Under the pieces are notes generated by a model. It worked only from the letters and a program-made list of their open reading frames with translations, was not told the DNA's origin and did no database searches. A DNA stretch of 64,000 nt, taken from assembly GCA_025998955.1 (NCBI GenBank), contig AP024676.1, forward strand, positions 3,782,001 through 3,846,000. The letters are read 5' to 3'. The position numbers and the translations under genes were made by a program. The stretch comes from Candidatus Roseilinea sp. (GTDB taxonomy: Bacteria; Chloroflexota; Anaerolineae; J036; Brachytrichaceae). Position 1 is the first letter of the stretch. Each line of letters opens with the position of its first letter. Below are positions 16,949-27,069 of the stretch, one piece after another.

Positions 16949-18277
16949 ATGGTCTCCCACACGGCAATCGAGACGCGCCTTACCCTACTGCGGCTGGCCG
17001 CCATCGTCGCCGTCAGTTTCGGCCTCACCCTCATCAGCAGCACGCTCGAACCGGCGCTGCTGGGCAGTAAAGTCATTGCCCTCGTCCCCGACCGCTCCGC
17101 CGACGCCGCGGTGTTCGGCGCGGTCACATTCAGCGGTTTGCTGGTCGCCGTCTTCGCCCAACCGCTCATCGGCGCCTGGTCGGATCGGGCGCGCACGCAG
17201 CTGGGCCGGCGGTTGCCGTTCATGCTCGCGGGCGCGGTCGGCGCCGTCGCCGGTTTGATCCTGATCGCGACGGCGGACTCGATTGCGCTGCTGGTGGCCG
17301 GCCTGCTCCTCACCCAGCTCAGCACGAACAGCGTCCTGGCATCGTGGCAGCCGGTCATCGCCGAGGGGGTGCCGCAGGCCCAGCGCGGCCTGGCCTCGGG
17401 TTTCAAGGCCGGCTTCGATCTCTTGGCAGCAATCGTCGGCCGCTTGGCGGCTGCCGAACTGGTGAGCCTGCAACCCGAGTGGGGGAGCGCAGCGCTGTAT
17501 GCCGCCATCGCCGTCCCGATCGCCGGCCTGCTTCTCACGCTGCTCGTCACCGTGCGAGCCATGGGCGTGGACCGGTCGCCGCCGAAGTCCGAAGCGCCCC
17601 TGCCCATTTCGAGCGCGCTGCGCCAAGCCTTCACCGTGGACGTGCGCGCGCACCCGACCTTCGGCTGGTGGTTCGCCAACCGCGTGCTGTTCTGGGCGGG
17701 AGTGATCGGATCAAGCGTCTTCTTGTTGTTCGCTGCGCGCGATGTGTTCGGAATGAGCGAGGCCGAGGCGCAGCGCGTGATCGGCCGGGTGATCGTGGTG
17801 TTGGGCGCGGCGCTGGGGCTGGTGATCCTGCCTGCCGGCTGGCTGGCGGATCGGGTGGGGCGCCGGCCGATGGTGATTGCAGCCGGGCTGATGGCTGCCG
17901 CCGGTGCAACACTCGCTGTCATCAACTTCAACCTGATCCTGCCAGTGGCAATCTTGATCGGCGCAGGCACGGGCATCTATCTAAGCAGCAGCCTGGCGCT
18001 GATCAACGACAACGTGCCGAAGACGGACGCGGCGCGCTACCTGGGCGTGGCCAACATCGCGACGGCGAGCGGCAGCGCGCTGGCCCGGCTGGGGGGTGGT
18101 GCGCTCATCAGTGGGTTGAACGGCGCGACCGGCTCCGGCGTTATCGGCTATCAGGCGCTCTATGCGGTGGTCGCGGTTTTCTTTCTGCTCAGCGTAGCCG
18201 TGATGGTGCTCGCGCCGGCGGCGCGTCCGACCAGTAGCCCCAGTCGCGCCCGCGCCAGCGCGACGGCAGCAGATTGA
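16949..18277 (+). CDS. MFS transporter
   Basis: A 442-residue permease with about 12 hydrophobic segments. The loop 2-3 motif appears as GAWSDRARTQLGRRLPFML and its repeat in the second half as GWLADRVGRRPMVIAAG. This pattern (SDR.RT.LGRR.P) is common in sugar-cation or generic MFS members. It starts 12 bases after the glycosyltransferase, so probably co-transcribed. Its last 89 bases overlap the convergent family 2 glycosyltransferase. Substrate unknown. Confidence 0.82.
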   Translation: MVSHTAIETRLTLLRLAAIVAVSFGLTLISSTLEPALLGSKVIALVPDRSADAAVFGAVTFSGLLVAVFAQPLIGAWSDRARTQLGRRLPFMLAGAVGAVAGLILIATADSIALLVAGLLLTQLSTNSVLASWQPVIAEGVPQAQRGLASGFKAGFDLLAAIVGRLAAAELVSLQPEWGSAALYAAIAVPIAGLLLTLLVTVRAMGVDRSPPKSEAPLPISSALRQAFTVDVRAHPTFGWWFANRVLFWAGVIGSSVFLLFAARDVFGMSEAEAQRVIGRVIVVLGAALGLVILPAGWLADRVGRRPMVIAAGLMAAAGATLAVINFNLILPVAILIGAGTGIYLSSSLALINDNVPKTDAARYLGVANIATASGSALARLGGGALISGLNGATGSGVIGYQALYAVVAVFFLLSVAVMVLAPAARPTSSPSRARASATAAD

Positions 18278-18929
18278 AGTACAGCAGGAAGCAGCGCAGC
18301 GAGGAGTGCACGACCTTGCGCATCACGCCGCGCTCCAGCCGGCGGTGATCGCGCGCATAGACCACCAGGCCGGGCGCGAACATCGTCCGGTAGCCGCGCC
18401 GCTTGATGCGCCAAACGATCTCGGAGTCTTCATTACACGTCAGGCGCAGGTCGAAGCCGCCCACGTCGCAGAAGGCGGCGCGGTTGATGAGCAGGTTCGA
18501 GCCGGTGGCAGCCGGGATGCCCAGCGCAGCGAAGAATCCCTGGGCGCGGGTGAACCAACGGTGGTAGGGGATGAAGCGGTCGCAGGCTTTCTTCGCGCCG
18601 TAGATCGCGCCGAGGTGCGGGTCGCTCGCGTCCAGCCGGGCCAGGTCGCCGAAGTAGGTGAGCGAGAAGATCACGTCGGCGTCGGTGAAGAGCAGCCAGG
18701 TCGTGTTGGCCGCTTCGGCGCCGATCTGGCGCGCAGCCACGACGTTGCACGGCTGCTGGATGATCGTCGTGCGGCGCGGCCGGATGTCGTGCACGAGCTG
18801 TGGCGTCTCGTCGTCGCTGGCGTCCACCACGATGAGCTGTGCTTCATCGGGCAGCGAGGCTAAAAAGGCGCGGATGTTGTAGCGCTCGTTGCGCGTCGGC
18901 AAGATGATGGTGAGATCTTCGACCTGCAC
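18189..18929 (-). CDS. Glycosyltransferase family 2
   Basis: A GT-A enzyme of about 246 residues. It opens with TIILPTRNERYNIRAFLASL, has LIVVDASDDET (nucleotide binding), TTWLLFTDADVIF with the metal-binding DAD, and NEDSEIVWRIKRRGYR for the acceptor helix. GTG at 18929 is chosen: it sits 2 bases after the stop of the upstream DUF4177 gene, with GAGGA in range. The longer open frame reads the DUF4177 gene antiphase. The C-terminal 29 residues overlap the MFS gene on the other strand. Confidence 0.85.
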   Translation of the reverse strand: MQVEDLTIILPTRNERYNIRAFLASLPDEAQLIVVDASDDETPQLVHDIRPRRTTIIQQPCNVVAARQIGAEAANTTWLLFTDADVIFSLTYFGDLARLDASDPHLGAIYGAKKACDRFIPYHRWFTRAQGFFAALGIPAATGSNLLINRAAFCDVGGFDLRLTCNEDSEIVWRIKRRGYRTMFAPGLVVYARDHRRLERGVMRKVVHSSLRCFLLYFNLLPSRWRGRDWGYWSDAPPARAPSRLR

Positions 18930-18931
18930 AG

Positions 18932-19165
18932 TCAATCGTCCTCTTCGTTCAACAGCCAGTTGGTCAGCCGGCGTTCCAGCACGAGCTGCGCCGTGTCGCC
19001 CGCGTCGCCATCCTGTGCAGCCGGCCGAAACGTGATCTGGCACACACGCCAACCCTGCCGGCCCCACTTGTTGAGCGCCTCCGCCAGTTGCTCATCGGCT
19101 GGCTTGGCACGTTCGAGCGCGACGGTCTCGATACGATACTCGAATCGTTGCACAGTGCGAATCAT
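18932..19165 (-). CDS. DUF4177-like small protein
   Basis: A 77-residue protein: FEYRIETVAL, ADEQLAEALNKWGRQGWRVCQITF and AQLVLERRL follow the DUF4177 pattern (a beta strand, a helix with LN..G..GW, and a final LERR strand). Function is unknown in the family. It precedes the family 2 glycosyltransferase by 2 bases and is probably co-translated with it. Confidence 0.7.
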   Translation of the reverse strand: MIRTVQRFEYRIETVALERAKPADEQLAEALNKWGRQGWRVCQITFRPAAQDGDAGDTAQLVLERRLTNWLLNEEDD

Positions 19166-19225
19166 CGTCCGCGCGTGTTGCGCGGTGATTAAGGAAGTGT
19201 AAAGCGAGGATAAAGGGTGGGGCGT

Positions 19226-19261
19226 GGTGTCGGTGGTATCGGTGGTGTCGCTGGTGTGAGG
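19226..19261. repeat. Tandem 9-mer repeat (GGTGTCGGT type)
   Basis: Four units with no gap: GGTGTCGGT, GGTATCGGT, GGTGTCGCT, GGTGTGAGG. The same unit as at 14963-14999. Confidence 0.7.
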
Positions 19262-19293
19262 TGGCGATCATCACGCTTAGGATGTAGCGCAGA

Positions 19294-19499
19294 TTTGTGG
19301 GAATCACCGCTGACGACATGGACGGGTCACGGCATCGAGTCGCGCTGGGGTGAATCCCGGCGCTGAGCATACGGGCAAACCGCACGCATCTCCCGTCGGC
19401 TCAGCCCAGGCGTTGGCGCCGGGGCGGGTCTCATCGAAACGGGCTGTGCTGATGTCGGGCAAGTTCAAGATGCTCTGGAACACCAGCTATTCCCACAGA
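19294..19499. ncRNA. Candidate structured RNA of about 205 nt
   Basis: In a 583-base gap without genes (19166-19748), an 11-bp long-range pairing (19294-19304 with 19489-19499; core TGTGGGAAT and ATTCCCACA) encloses two compact hairpins. The first pairs GCGCTGGG (19342-19349) with CCCGGCGC (19356-19363), with a GTGAAT loop. The second pairs TGAGC plus ACGGG (19364-19375) with CCCGT plus GCTCA (19392-19403). No riboswitch class was recognised and the strand is not certain. The rest of the gap holds the 9-mer repeat, a promoter at 19591 and a long leader. Confidence 0.4.
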
Positions 19500-19590
19500 A
19501 AGATGCACCTGCGCAGCGCTGGCCGAGCGGGCACAGGCAGCAGAGCGTGTCCGACGCGTGTCGCTTGCCTCTAGGATATGCGCTTGCAGT

Positions 19591-19619
19591 TTGACAATTC
19601 AGCCGCTCATGCCTAAATT
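19591..19619 (+). promoter_or_regulatory. Sigma-70-type promoter of the first peptide ABC importer
   Basis: TTGACA (19591-19596), a 17-base spacer, and TAAATT (19614-19619). The leader to the ATG at 19749 is about 120 bases, with no recognised element in it. Confidence 0.65.
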
Positions 19620-19748
19620 CCCCGCAATCCCCGCGCGGCGCGCCGAGCCACGACGCTGCCACACCTGCCGGCGCCGCTGCCGGGTCGGCGAGAGGATCGA
19701 GCAAACAACAGTCCGGTTTTTCAACAGTTTGTCATGAGGAGGAAAGAC

Positions 19749-21470
19749 ATGTCACGTCGTTCGGATCGCATTCATCCTGCCGTGCCCAAGCTGCAGAAGC
19801 AGCTCCAACATGGGCGCATCAGCCGTCGCGAATTCTTGCGCACGGTGACCTTGCTCGGCGTAAGTGCTTCGACGGCCTACGCGATGGCAGCGTGCGCGCC
19901 CGCGCCGGCTGCCCCTGCGCCGGCCGCACCGGCCGCGCCTGCCCAGCCGGCTGCCGAGCAACCCACGGCCGCGCCGGCAGCCGCCGGCATGCCCAAGCGC
20001 GGCGGCGTGCTCAAAGTCGGCATCCCCGTGCCGGCGGTGGATCACCCGGCGCGCTTCTCGTGGGTGTTCGACAGCAACGAGTTCCGCCAGGTGTACGAAT
20101 ATCTCACCGAAACCGGCCCCGACAACATCACCCGCCCATATCTCCTGGAGAAGTGGGAAGTCAACGACGACCTGACTGAGTGGACACTCTTCCTGAGGAA
20201 GGGCATCAAGTGGAGCAACGGCGACGAGTTCACCAGTGAGGACGTGCTGTTCAACTTCAAGGAGTGGCTGAAGCCGGAGACCAAATCGTCCATCCTCGGC
20301 CTGTGGGAAGGCTTCCTCAAGATCGAGAACGTCAAGGCGGTGGACGACTACACCGTCAAGCTCATGCTCGACGGGCCGAAGCTGGACGTTCCGGAGACGT
20401 TGTTCCACTATCCGGCGCAGATCATGCACCGCAGCTTCAACGGCGACCTGACCACGCTGAAGAACCCCGGCACCGGCCCGATGAAGCTGGACGAGTTCAA
20501 GGTGGGCGAGCGCGTGGTGGTGAGCCGGCGCGACGGCTACTGGCAAAACGGCGCCGACGGCCAGCCGCTGCCCTATCTCGACGGCATCGAATACATTGAC
20601 CTGGGCAACGATCAGACGGCCTATGTCGCCGCGCTGCAGTCCGGCCAGATTGACGTGATCTACGACCCGACGGTGGATACGTACCTCGCCCTGCGCGACA
20701 AGCCCGGCATCGTGGTCGAACCGATCACCACCAGCCAGGTGCGCGTGTTGCGCATGCGCGTGGACCTCGACCCGTGGAAGGACAATCGGGTGCGCCAGGC
20801 GTTCAAGCTGATCCAGGATCGCGAGGCCATCTTGGAGAAGGCCTACTTCGGCCAGGGCCAATTGGGTGGCGACTTCCACGTCTCGCCGGTGCACCCTGAG
20901 TATGCGCCGATAGACCTTCCTAAGTACGACCCCGAGCGCGCCAAGGAACTCTTGGCCGAAGCCGGTATCACCACACCGCTCAAGATGAAGATCAGCGTGG
21001 GCACGGGCTGGACGGACGTGGTCGCCTACGCCGAAGCGGTGAAGGAGAGCGGCAAGGCCGGCGGCTTCGACATCGAGCTGGACACCATGCCCAACAGCGC
21101 CTACTGGGACTTGTGGACCGAGACGCCGGTGGGCATCACGCCGTGGACGCACCGCCCGCTGGGCGTGATGGTGCTGCCGCTGGCCTACATCGCCGACGCG
21201 AACGGCAACCCGGTGCCGTGGAACGAGAGCCGCTGGGTGGACGAGGAGTTCAGCGCGCTGCTCAAGAAGGCGCAAGGGACGATTGACATCGAGGCGCGCC
21301 GGGCCATCATGAAGGACATCGAGACCATCCAGCGCGATCGCGGCTCGGTCGCCATCGCGTGGTGGCAGAACGTGTGGGACATCAAGTTGCCCAAGGTGAA
21401 GGGCACTTCGGCGCATCCGACGCATTACCAAATCTGGCGCGAGGCGTGGCTCGACCCGGACGCGAAGTGA
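19749..21470 (+). CDS. Peptide-type ABC transporter solute-binding lipoprotein
   Basis: Family 5 (DppA/OppA-type) binding protein of 573 residues. A Tat-like signal with lipobox ([10 protein letters not shown], then AMAACAP) is followed by a Pro/Ala linker of about 40 residues. The mature part has the family run [49 protein letters not shown] and [20 protein letters not shown] lies 8 bases before the ATG. It heads an importer with two permeases and a fused ATPase. A 21-bp heptamer hairpin separates it from the permease and may set the higher level of the binding protein. Confidence 0.92.
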   Translation: MSRRSDRIHPAVPKLQKQLQHGRISRREFLRTVTLLGVSASTAYAMAACAPAPAAPAPAAPAAPAQPAAEQPTAAPAAAGMPKRGGVLKVGIPVPAVDHPARFSWVFDSNEFRQVYEYLTETGPDNITRPYLLEKWEVNDDLTEWTLFLRKGIKWSNGDEFTSEDVLFNFKEWLKPETKSSILGLWEGFLKIENVKAVDDYTVKLMLDGPKLDVPETLFHYPAQIMHRSFNGDLTTLKNPGTGPMKLDEFKVGERVVVSRRDGYWQNGADGQPLPYLDGIEYIDLGNDQTAYVAALQSGQIDVIYDPTVDTYLALRDKPGIVVEPITTSQVRVLRMRVDLDPWKDNRVRQAFKLIQDREAILEKAYFGQGQLGGDFHVSPVHPEYAPIDLPKYDPERAKELLAEAGITTPLKMKISVGTGWTDVVAYAEAVKESGKAGGFDIELDTMPNSAYWDLWTETPVGITPWTHRPLGVMVLPLAYIADANGNPVPWNESRWVDEEFSALLKKAQGTIDIEARRAIMKDIETIQRDRGSVAIAWWQNVWDIKLPKVKGTSAHPTHYQIWREAWLDPDAK

Positions 21471-21552
21471 ATGAAGAATTGAGAATGCAGAATTGAGAAA
21501 GCCCGTGTGCGCGTCTCATTCTGCATTCTCAATTCTCAATTCTCAATTCTCC
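21469..21552 (+). repeat. Heptamer inverted array (GAATTGA / CAATTCT) between binding protein and permease
   Basis: Left arm GAATGAA, GAATTGA, GAATGCA, GAATTGA (21469-21500) and right arm CATTCTG, CATTCTC, then three AATTCTC units (21515-21552). Positions 21476-21497 and 21515-21535 are complementary with one bulge, a very stable mRNA hairpin. It begins inside the stop codon. Confidence 0.85.
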
Positions 21553-21556
21553 TGCG

Positions 21557-22882
21557 ATGGCTCGTTTTCTTCTGCGTCGCAGTCTCTCCCTAGTGTTGAC
21601 GTTGTTCCTCGTCTCGATCGCCGTCTTTGCGATCAGCGAGATCGCGCCGGGCAACATCGCCATCAACTCACTGGGCAATACCATCACCCCGCAGCAAGAG
21701 GCCAGCTTCAACGCGCAGAACGGCTTGGACCAGCCGGTGCTCACGCGCTACGTGCGCTGGTTGATCGGCAGCGACTGGCAGGCGCAACAGTTGATCGGCA
21801 ACCCGGTGACGCGCATCTACGACGCAACCAACAACCGCACGAGCTGGTGGGGCGTGCTGCCCGACGGCACGCTCTACCAGAACAAGACGACCGACGACGG
21901 CAACGCCATCATCCGCATCGAACGCCGGCTCGACCCGGCCACCGGCCGGCCCGTGATCCGCGAAGTGACGCTAGGCGAGGACGCGTGGACGACGAACGCC
22001 GAGGGCTTTCAGGTGTACTGGGGCATAGATACCGAGGGCCGCGCCGCGATGTGGGTGAAGGGCGAGCAAAACGAAGCGTGGGTGTTGACCCAGGCTTCAT
22101 GGAAGAACACCAAGGGCGCGCCGAGCCAGTACATCCCGCTGCAATACGGCCTGCTGCGCGGCGATCCAGGTGTCTCGTTCCGCACGCGCAAGCCGGTGGC
22201 CGAGACGATGATCCCCTGGACGTTGAACTCGCTGCTCCTGGCCGGCATTGCGTTCGTGGTCGTCATGCCGTTGGCGCTGCTGCTCGGGCTGATCGCCGGG
22301 CTGAACGAGGGCAAGTGGGTGGATCGCTTCCTCTCGGTGACCAGCCTGATCGCCACGGCGACGCCGGAATTCGCCACCGGCGTTTTCCTCATAGTCATCT
22401 TCTCGTCGTGGTTGGGGCTGCTGCCCGGCGCCGTCGTCGTCACCAGCAACCAGTCCATCCTGGCCAACCCGGCGCAGCTCATCCTGCCCGTCCTCACGCT
22501 CACGCTGATCGAGTTAGGCTACGTATTGCGCATCACCCGCGCCAGCATGGTCGAAGTGATGCGCACGAACTACATCCGCACGGCCACGCTGAAAGGGCTG
22601 CCGCGTTCGCGCATCGTCTTCAAGCACGCGCTGCGCAACGCGCTGATGGCGCCGATCACGGTTATCATCCTGCACGTGAACTGGCTGATCGGCGGCATCG
22701 TGGTGGTCGAGACGTTGTTCGGCTATCCCGGCTTGGGCCGCTATGTGCTGGAGGCGGCGTTGTTCAAAGACGTGTTTGCCATTGAAGCGGCCGCCATGCT
22801 GCTCGTCGTCATCGCCGTCGGCACGCAGCTCATCGCGGATATCATCTACACGTATCTCAATCCGAGGATCAGGTATGCGTAG
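21557..22882 (+). CDS. Peptide-type ABC transporter permease (DppB-like)
   Basis: 441 residues, longer than the usual 310-340. The N-terminal membrane helix (FLLRRSLSLVLTLFLVSIAV) and the standard APGNIA motif come first. An extracytoplasmic insertion of about 120 residues follows (roughly 85-205, with ATNNRTSWWGVLPDG and YWGIDTEGRAAMWVKG). Then come five helices with the EAA loop TNYIRTATLKGLPRSRIVFK and the C-terminal VVVETLFGYPGLGRYVLEA. The insertion has no match I recognise. It pairs with the DppC-type permease downstream. Confidence 0.9.
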   Translation: MARFLLRRSLSLVLTLFLVSIAVFAISEIAPGNIAINSLGNTITPQQEASFNAQNGLDQPVLTRYVRWLIGSDWQAQQLIGNPVTRIYDATNNRTSWWGVLPDGTLYQNKTTDDGNAIIRIERRLDPATGRPVIREVTLGEDAWTTNAEGFQVYWGIDTEGRAAMWVKGEQNEAWVLTQASWKNTKGAPSQYIPLQYGLLRGDPGVSFRTRKPVAETMIPWTLNSLLLAGIAFVVVMPLALLLGLIAGLNEGKWVDRFLSVTSLIATATPEFATGVFLIVIFSSWLGLLPGAVVVTSNQSILANPAQLILPVLTLTLIELGYVLRITRASMVEVMRTNYIRTATLKGLPRSRIVFKHALRNALMAPITVIILHVNWLIGGIVVVETLFGYPGLGRYVLEAALFKDVFAIEAAAMLLVVIAVGTQLIADIIYTYLNPRIRYA

Positions 22883-22883
22883 T

Positions 22884-22968
22884 GCGTGTCACGCATCACT
22901 CATCACGCGTCAAGCGTCACGTCTTGCGTTTTGCGTTGCGCGTGGTATGCAATGCGAGATACGCGATG
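22884..22968. repeat. Heptamer array (TCACGCA / TTGCGTT types) between the two permeases
   Basis: TCACGCA, TCACTCA, TCACGCG, TCAAGCG, TCACGTC, TTGCGTT, TTGCGTT, and further TGCGAGA, TACGCGA units. It occupies nearly the whole gap between the permease genes. Confidence 0.75.
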
Positions 22969-22975
22969 TGGTCTC

Positions 22976-23926
22976 ATGTCGGTCATTGAAGCTACTCCGG
23001 CTCGCGTAAGCGCTCCCGCGCGCCCCTCGCGTTGGGGTCGCCTCAACGCGCGACTGCAGCCGCTGTTGCGCTCGAAGACGGCGCTGGTGGGCTTGAGTCT
23101 GGTGATGTTTTGGGTGATCGCAGCACTGTTCGCCGACGACTGCCTGATTAACCCGGCCTGTTGGTTCGGCAGCCCGGACTACACGCCGCGGCCGTTGATC
23201 GCGCGCTACGACCCGTTTCAATCCTTCCGCGGCGCCGGCCTGCAAGGCCCGAGCGCCGAACATTGGCTGGGCACCGACCGGCAGGGGCGCGATCTGTGGG
23301 CGCGCATCATCCACGGCGCACGCATCATCCTGGTGCTCGCGCCGGTCAGCGTGCTGGTGGCGCTGCTGGTCGGCGGCACGCTCGGCCTGATCGCCGGCTA
23401 TTTCGGCGGCGGCGTGGACGAAGTGGTGATGCGCTTCCTCGACGCGATGATGGCCTTCCCGCAGATCTTGCTCTACCTGGTCATCATCGCTGCGCTGGGG
23501 CCGAGTGCGGTGAACATCGTGCTGGCGATCACCATCGCCGGCGCGCCCGGCATCGCCCGGCTGGTGCGTAGCCTCACGCTCGACATCAAGACGCGCGACT
23601 ACATCGCTGCGGCGCAGACGCGCGGCGAAAGCCCGTGGTACATCATGTTCGTCGAGATCCTGCCCAACGCGCGCGGGCCGATCTTGATAGACGCCATGCT
23701 GCGCGTGGGCTACGCCGTGTTCGCCATCGGCACGCTCGGCTTCCTCGGCCTCGGCCTACCGCCGCCCTCACCGGATTGGGGTAGCATCGTCAACGCCGGC
23801 CGCAAGTTCATCCAGGCCGGCCACATTTGGGATGCGCTGTGGGCGTCGCTAGCCACGGCGTCGCTGGTGGTCGGCCTCAGCTTGCTGGCCGATGGGCTTT
23901 CGGAGCAGTTGAACAAGTACCGCTAA
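22976..23926 (+). CDS. Peptide-type ABC transporter permease (DppC-like)
   Basis: About 316 residues with six membrane segments. It has the N-terminal cytoplasmic tail of DppC proteins, then HWLGTDRQGRDLWARIIHGAR, a strong family marker. The EAA loop is TRDYIAAAQTRGESPWYIMFVEILPN, and the end is GLGLPPPSPDWGSIVNAGRKFI. ATG at 22976 avoids reading the upstream repeat as protein. It is followed after 6 bases by the fused ATPase gene. Confidence 0.93.
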   Translation: MSVIEATPARVSAPARPSRWGRLNARLQPLLRSKTALVGLSLVMFWVIAALFADDCLINPACWFGSPDYTPRPLIARYDPFQSFRGAGLQGPSAEHWLGTDRQGRDLWARIIHGARIILVLAPVSVLVALLVGGTLGLIAGYFGGGVDEVVMRFLDAMMAFPQILLYLVIIAALGPSAVNIVLAITIAGAPGIARLVRSLTLDIKTRDYIAAAQTRGESPWYIMFVEILPNARGPILIDAMLRVGYAVFAIGTLGFLGLGLPPPSPDWGSIVNAGRKFIQAGHIWDALWASLATASLVVGLSLLADGLSEQLNKYR

Positions 23927-23932
23927 TTCGCC

Positions 23933-26059
<2,127 letters not shown>

Positions 26060-26235
26060 CCCGCGCCCGAAAGTTCACGGGCGAAACGAGCGCATCCCCT
26101 CTAAATCGGCCAGGAAGAGCGCACCGCTGTCGGTCTGGTCGAACACCAGCGCGACCTCGGCAACCTCGGCCAGTGGGCTGCCCCCCTGCGCCGCGCTCCT
26201 GGAGGCGTTCCTGCACGTGCTCGGCCGGGGGCCGA

Positions 26236-26397
26236 TCAGCCAAGCGGTTTACCCGGTGCCTGCAGGTCACCCTTGTTGGCGCGGTATAGCCAGAACACGA
26301 TCGCAATGATGGCGACGACGCCAATGATGAACAACGTGGGTGGGAGACTATAGCAGGCGAGATTAGCTTGGGAGGTTGCCTCGCGGGGATTTGACAT
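26236..26397 (-). CDS. Small single-span membrane protein, 53 residues
   Basis: Divergent from the TetR gene. ATG at 26397 has AGAGG about 9 bases upstream. The product has a polar N-terminus (about 18 residues), one membrane segment (PTLFIIGVVAIIAIVFWLY, about 20-38) and a short basic/polar tail ending APGKPLG. No family recognised. Its promoter region contains the two TetR-type palindromes, so it may be controlled by the adjacent regulator. The rest of the gap (26060-26235) shows nothing I can assign. Confidence 0.5.
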   Translation of the reverse strand: MSNPREATSQANLACYSLPPTLFIIGVVAIIAIVFWLYRANKGDLQAPGKPLG

Positions 26398-26402
26398 GAT
26401 CT

Positions 26403-26435
26403 TCTACCTCTGGTATAAAATCTACCAATGGTAGA
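26403..26435. promoter_or_regulatory. Tandem TetR operators over the tetR start codon
   Basis: Two copies of TCTACC-N3-GGTAGA: 26403-26417 (TCTACCTCTGGTATA) and 26421-26435 (TCTACCAATGGTAGA, perfect), 18 bases apart. The second spans the ATG of the regulator. TATAAA (26414-26419) between them may be a -10 box. The placement implies autorepression and control of the divergent small membrane protein. Confidence 0.7.
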
Positions 26436-27054
26436 AATGACGCCGGCGCGCGCTCGACGCGAACGCGACAAGCGCAATCAGCGCCAGGCCATCCTTGATG
26501 CTGCGCGCGAGATCGCTGCCAGCGAAGGTTGGGGCGCCGTCACCACCCGCCGCGTCGCCGAGCGCATCGAGTACACGCACCCCACCATCTACGAACACTT
26601 CGAGAGCAAAAGCGCGCTGCTGGCCGAGCTGACCCGCGAGGGCTACCGGCTGCTGCTGGCCGAACTGCGCGCCGCCCGCGCGAAGGCTGGTGCCCCCCTG
26701 CAAGCCATGCACGCCATGGCGCAGGCGTATTGCACTTTCGCCTGGACGCATCGTGAACTCTACGAAGTGATGCACGGCCTCAGCGGCGTCTCTATCGAAC
26801 CCGAGGCGTATCGCAAAGAGGGCGAGGCTGTCATTGCCGAGGCGCGCGCCGCGCTCGAGGACTGGGCCAAGACCGAGAAGGTCAAGTTGATGAACGCCGA
26901 TGACGCCGTGCTGGTCTTGTGGAGCACGCTGCACGGCATCGCGTCGCTGGCGTTGAACAAGCAGATCGTGGGCGGCAAGAAACACGCCGCCGCGTTGGCT
27001 GCCCGCGCCGTAGGCGATCTCCTGTCAGCGTGGCGCGCGGCGCAGTGTGTGTGA
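26428..27054 (+). CDS. TetR-family regulator of the beta-oxidation genes
   Basis: 208 residues. The N-terminal helix-turn-helix (about 15-62) reads RQAILDAAREIAASEGWGAVTTRRVAERIEYTHPTIYEHFESKSAL, typical of TetR. The C-terminal ligand domain resembles the TetR_C_33/WHG group (WTHRELYEVMHG). An alternative start at 26437 (MTPARARR) is possible. It is 15 bases upstream of the acyl-CoA dehydrogenase. By analogy with FadR-type TetR repressors, acyl-CoA is a likely effector, but this is inference. Confidence 0.88.
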   Translation: MVEMTPARARRERDKRNQRQAILDAAREIAASEGWGAVTTRRVAERIEYTHPTIYEHFESKSALLAELTREGYRLLLAELRAARAKAGAPLQAMHAMAQAYCTFAWTHRELYEVMHGLSGVSIEPEAYRKEGEAVIAEARAALEDWAKTEKVKLMNADDAVLVLWSTLHGIASLALNKQIVGGKKHAAALAARAVGDLLSAWRAAQCV

Positions 27055-27069
27055 TCGAGAGGAGGAATC

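Noticed and set aside
19345-19405. Cobalamin riboswitch
   Set aside because: GGTGAATCC resembles part of the B12 core, but the rest of the conserved core does not follow and no B12-related gene is downstream.
19350-19574. 74-residue frame in the structured region
   Set aside because: No ribosome-binding site and no known domain; it crosses stem-loop elements that explain the sequence better.
19752-21431. 559-residue open frame on the minus strand opposite the first solute-binding protein, and similar long antisense frames (for example 24581-26014)
   Set aside because: High-G+C shadow frames: composition is Ala/Arg/His/Val-rich, no family motif, and the plus-strand genes are unmistakable.
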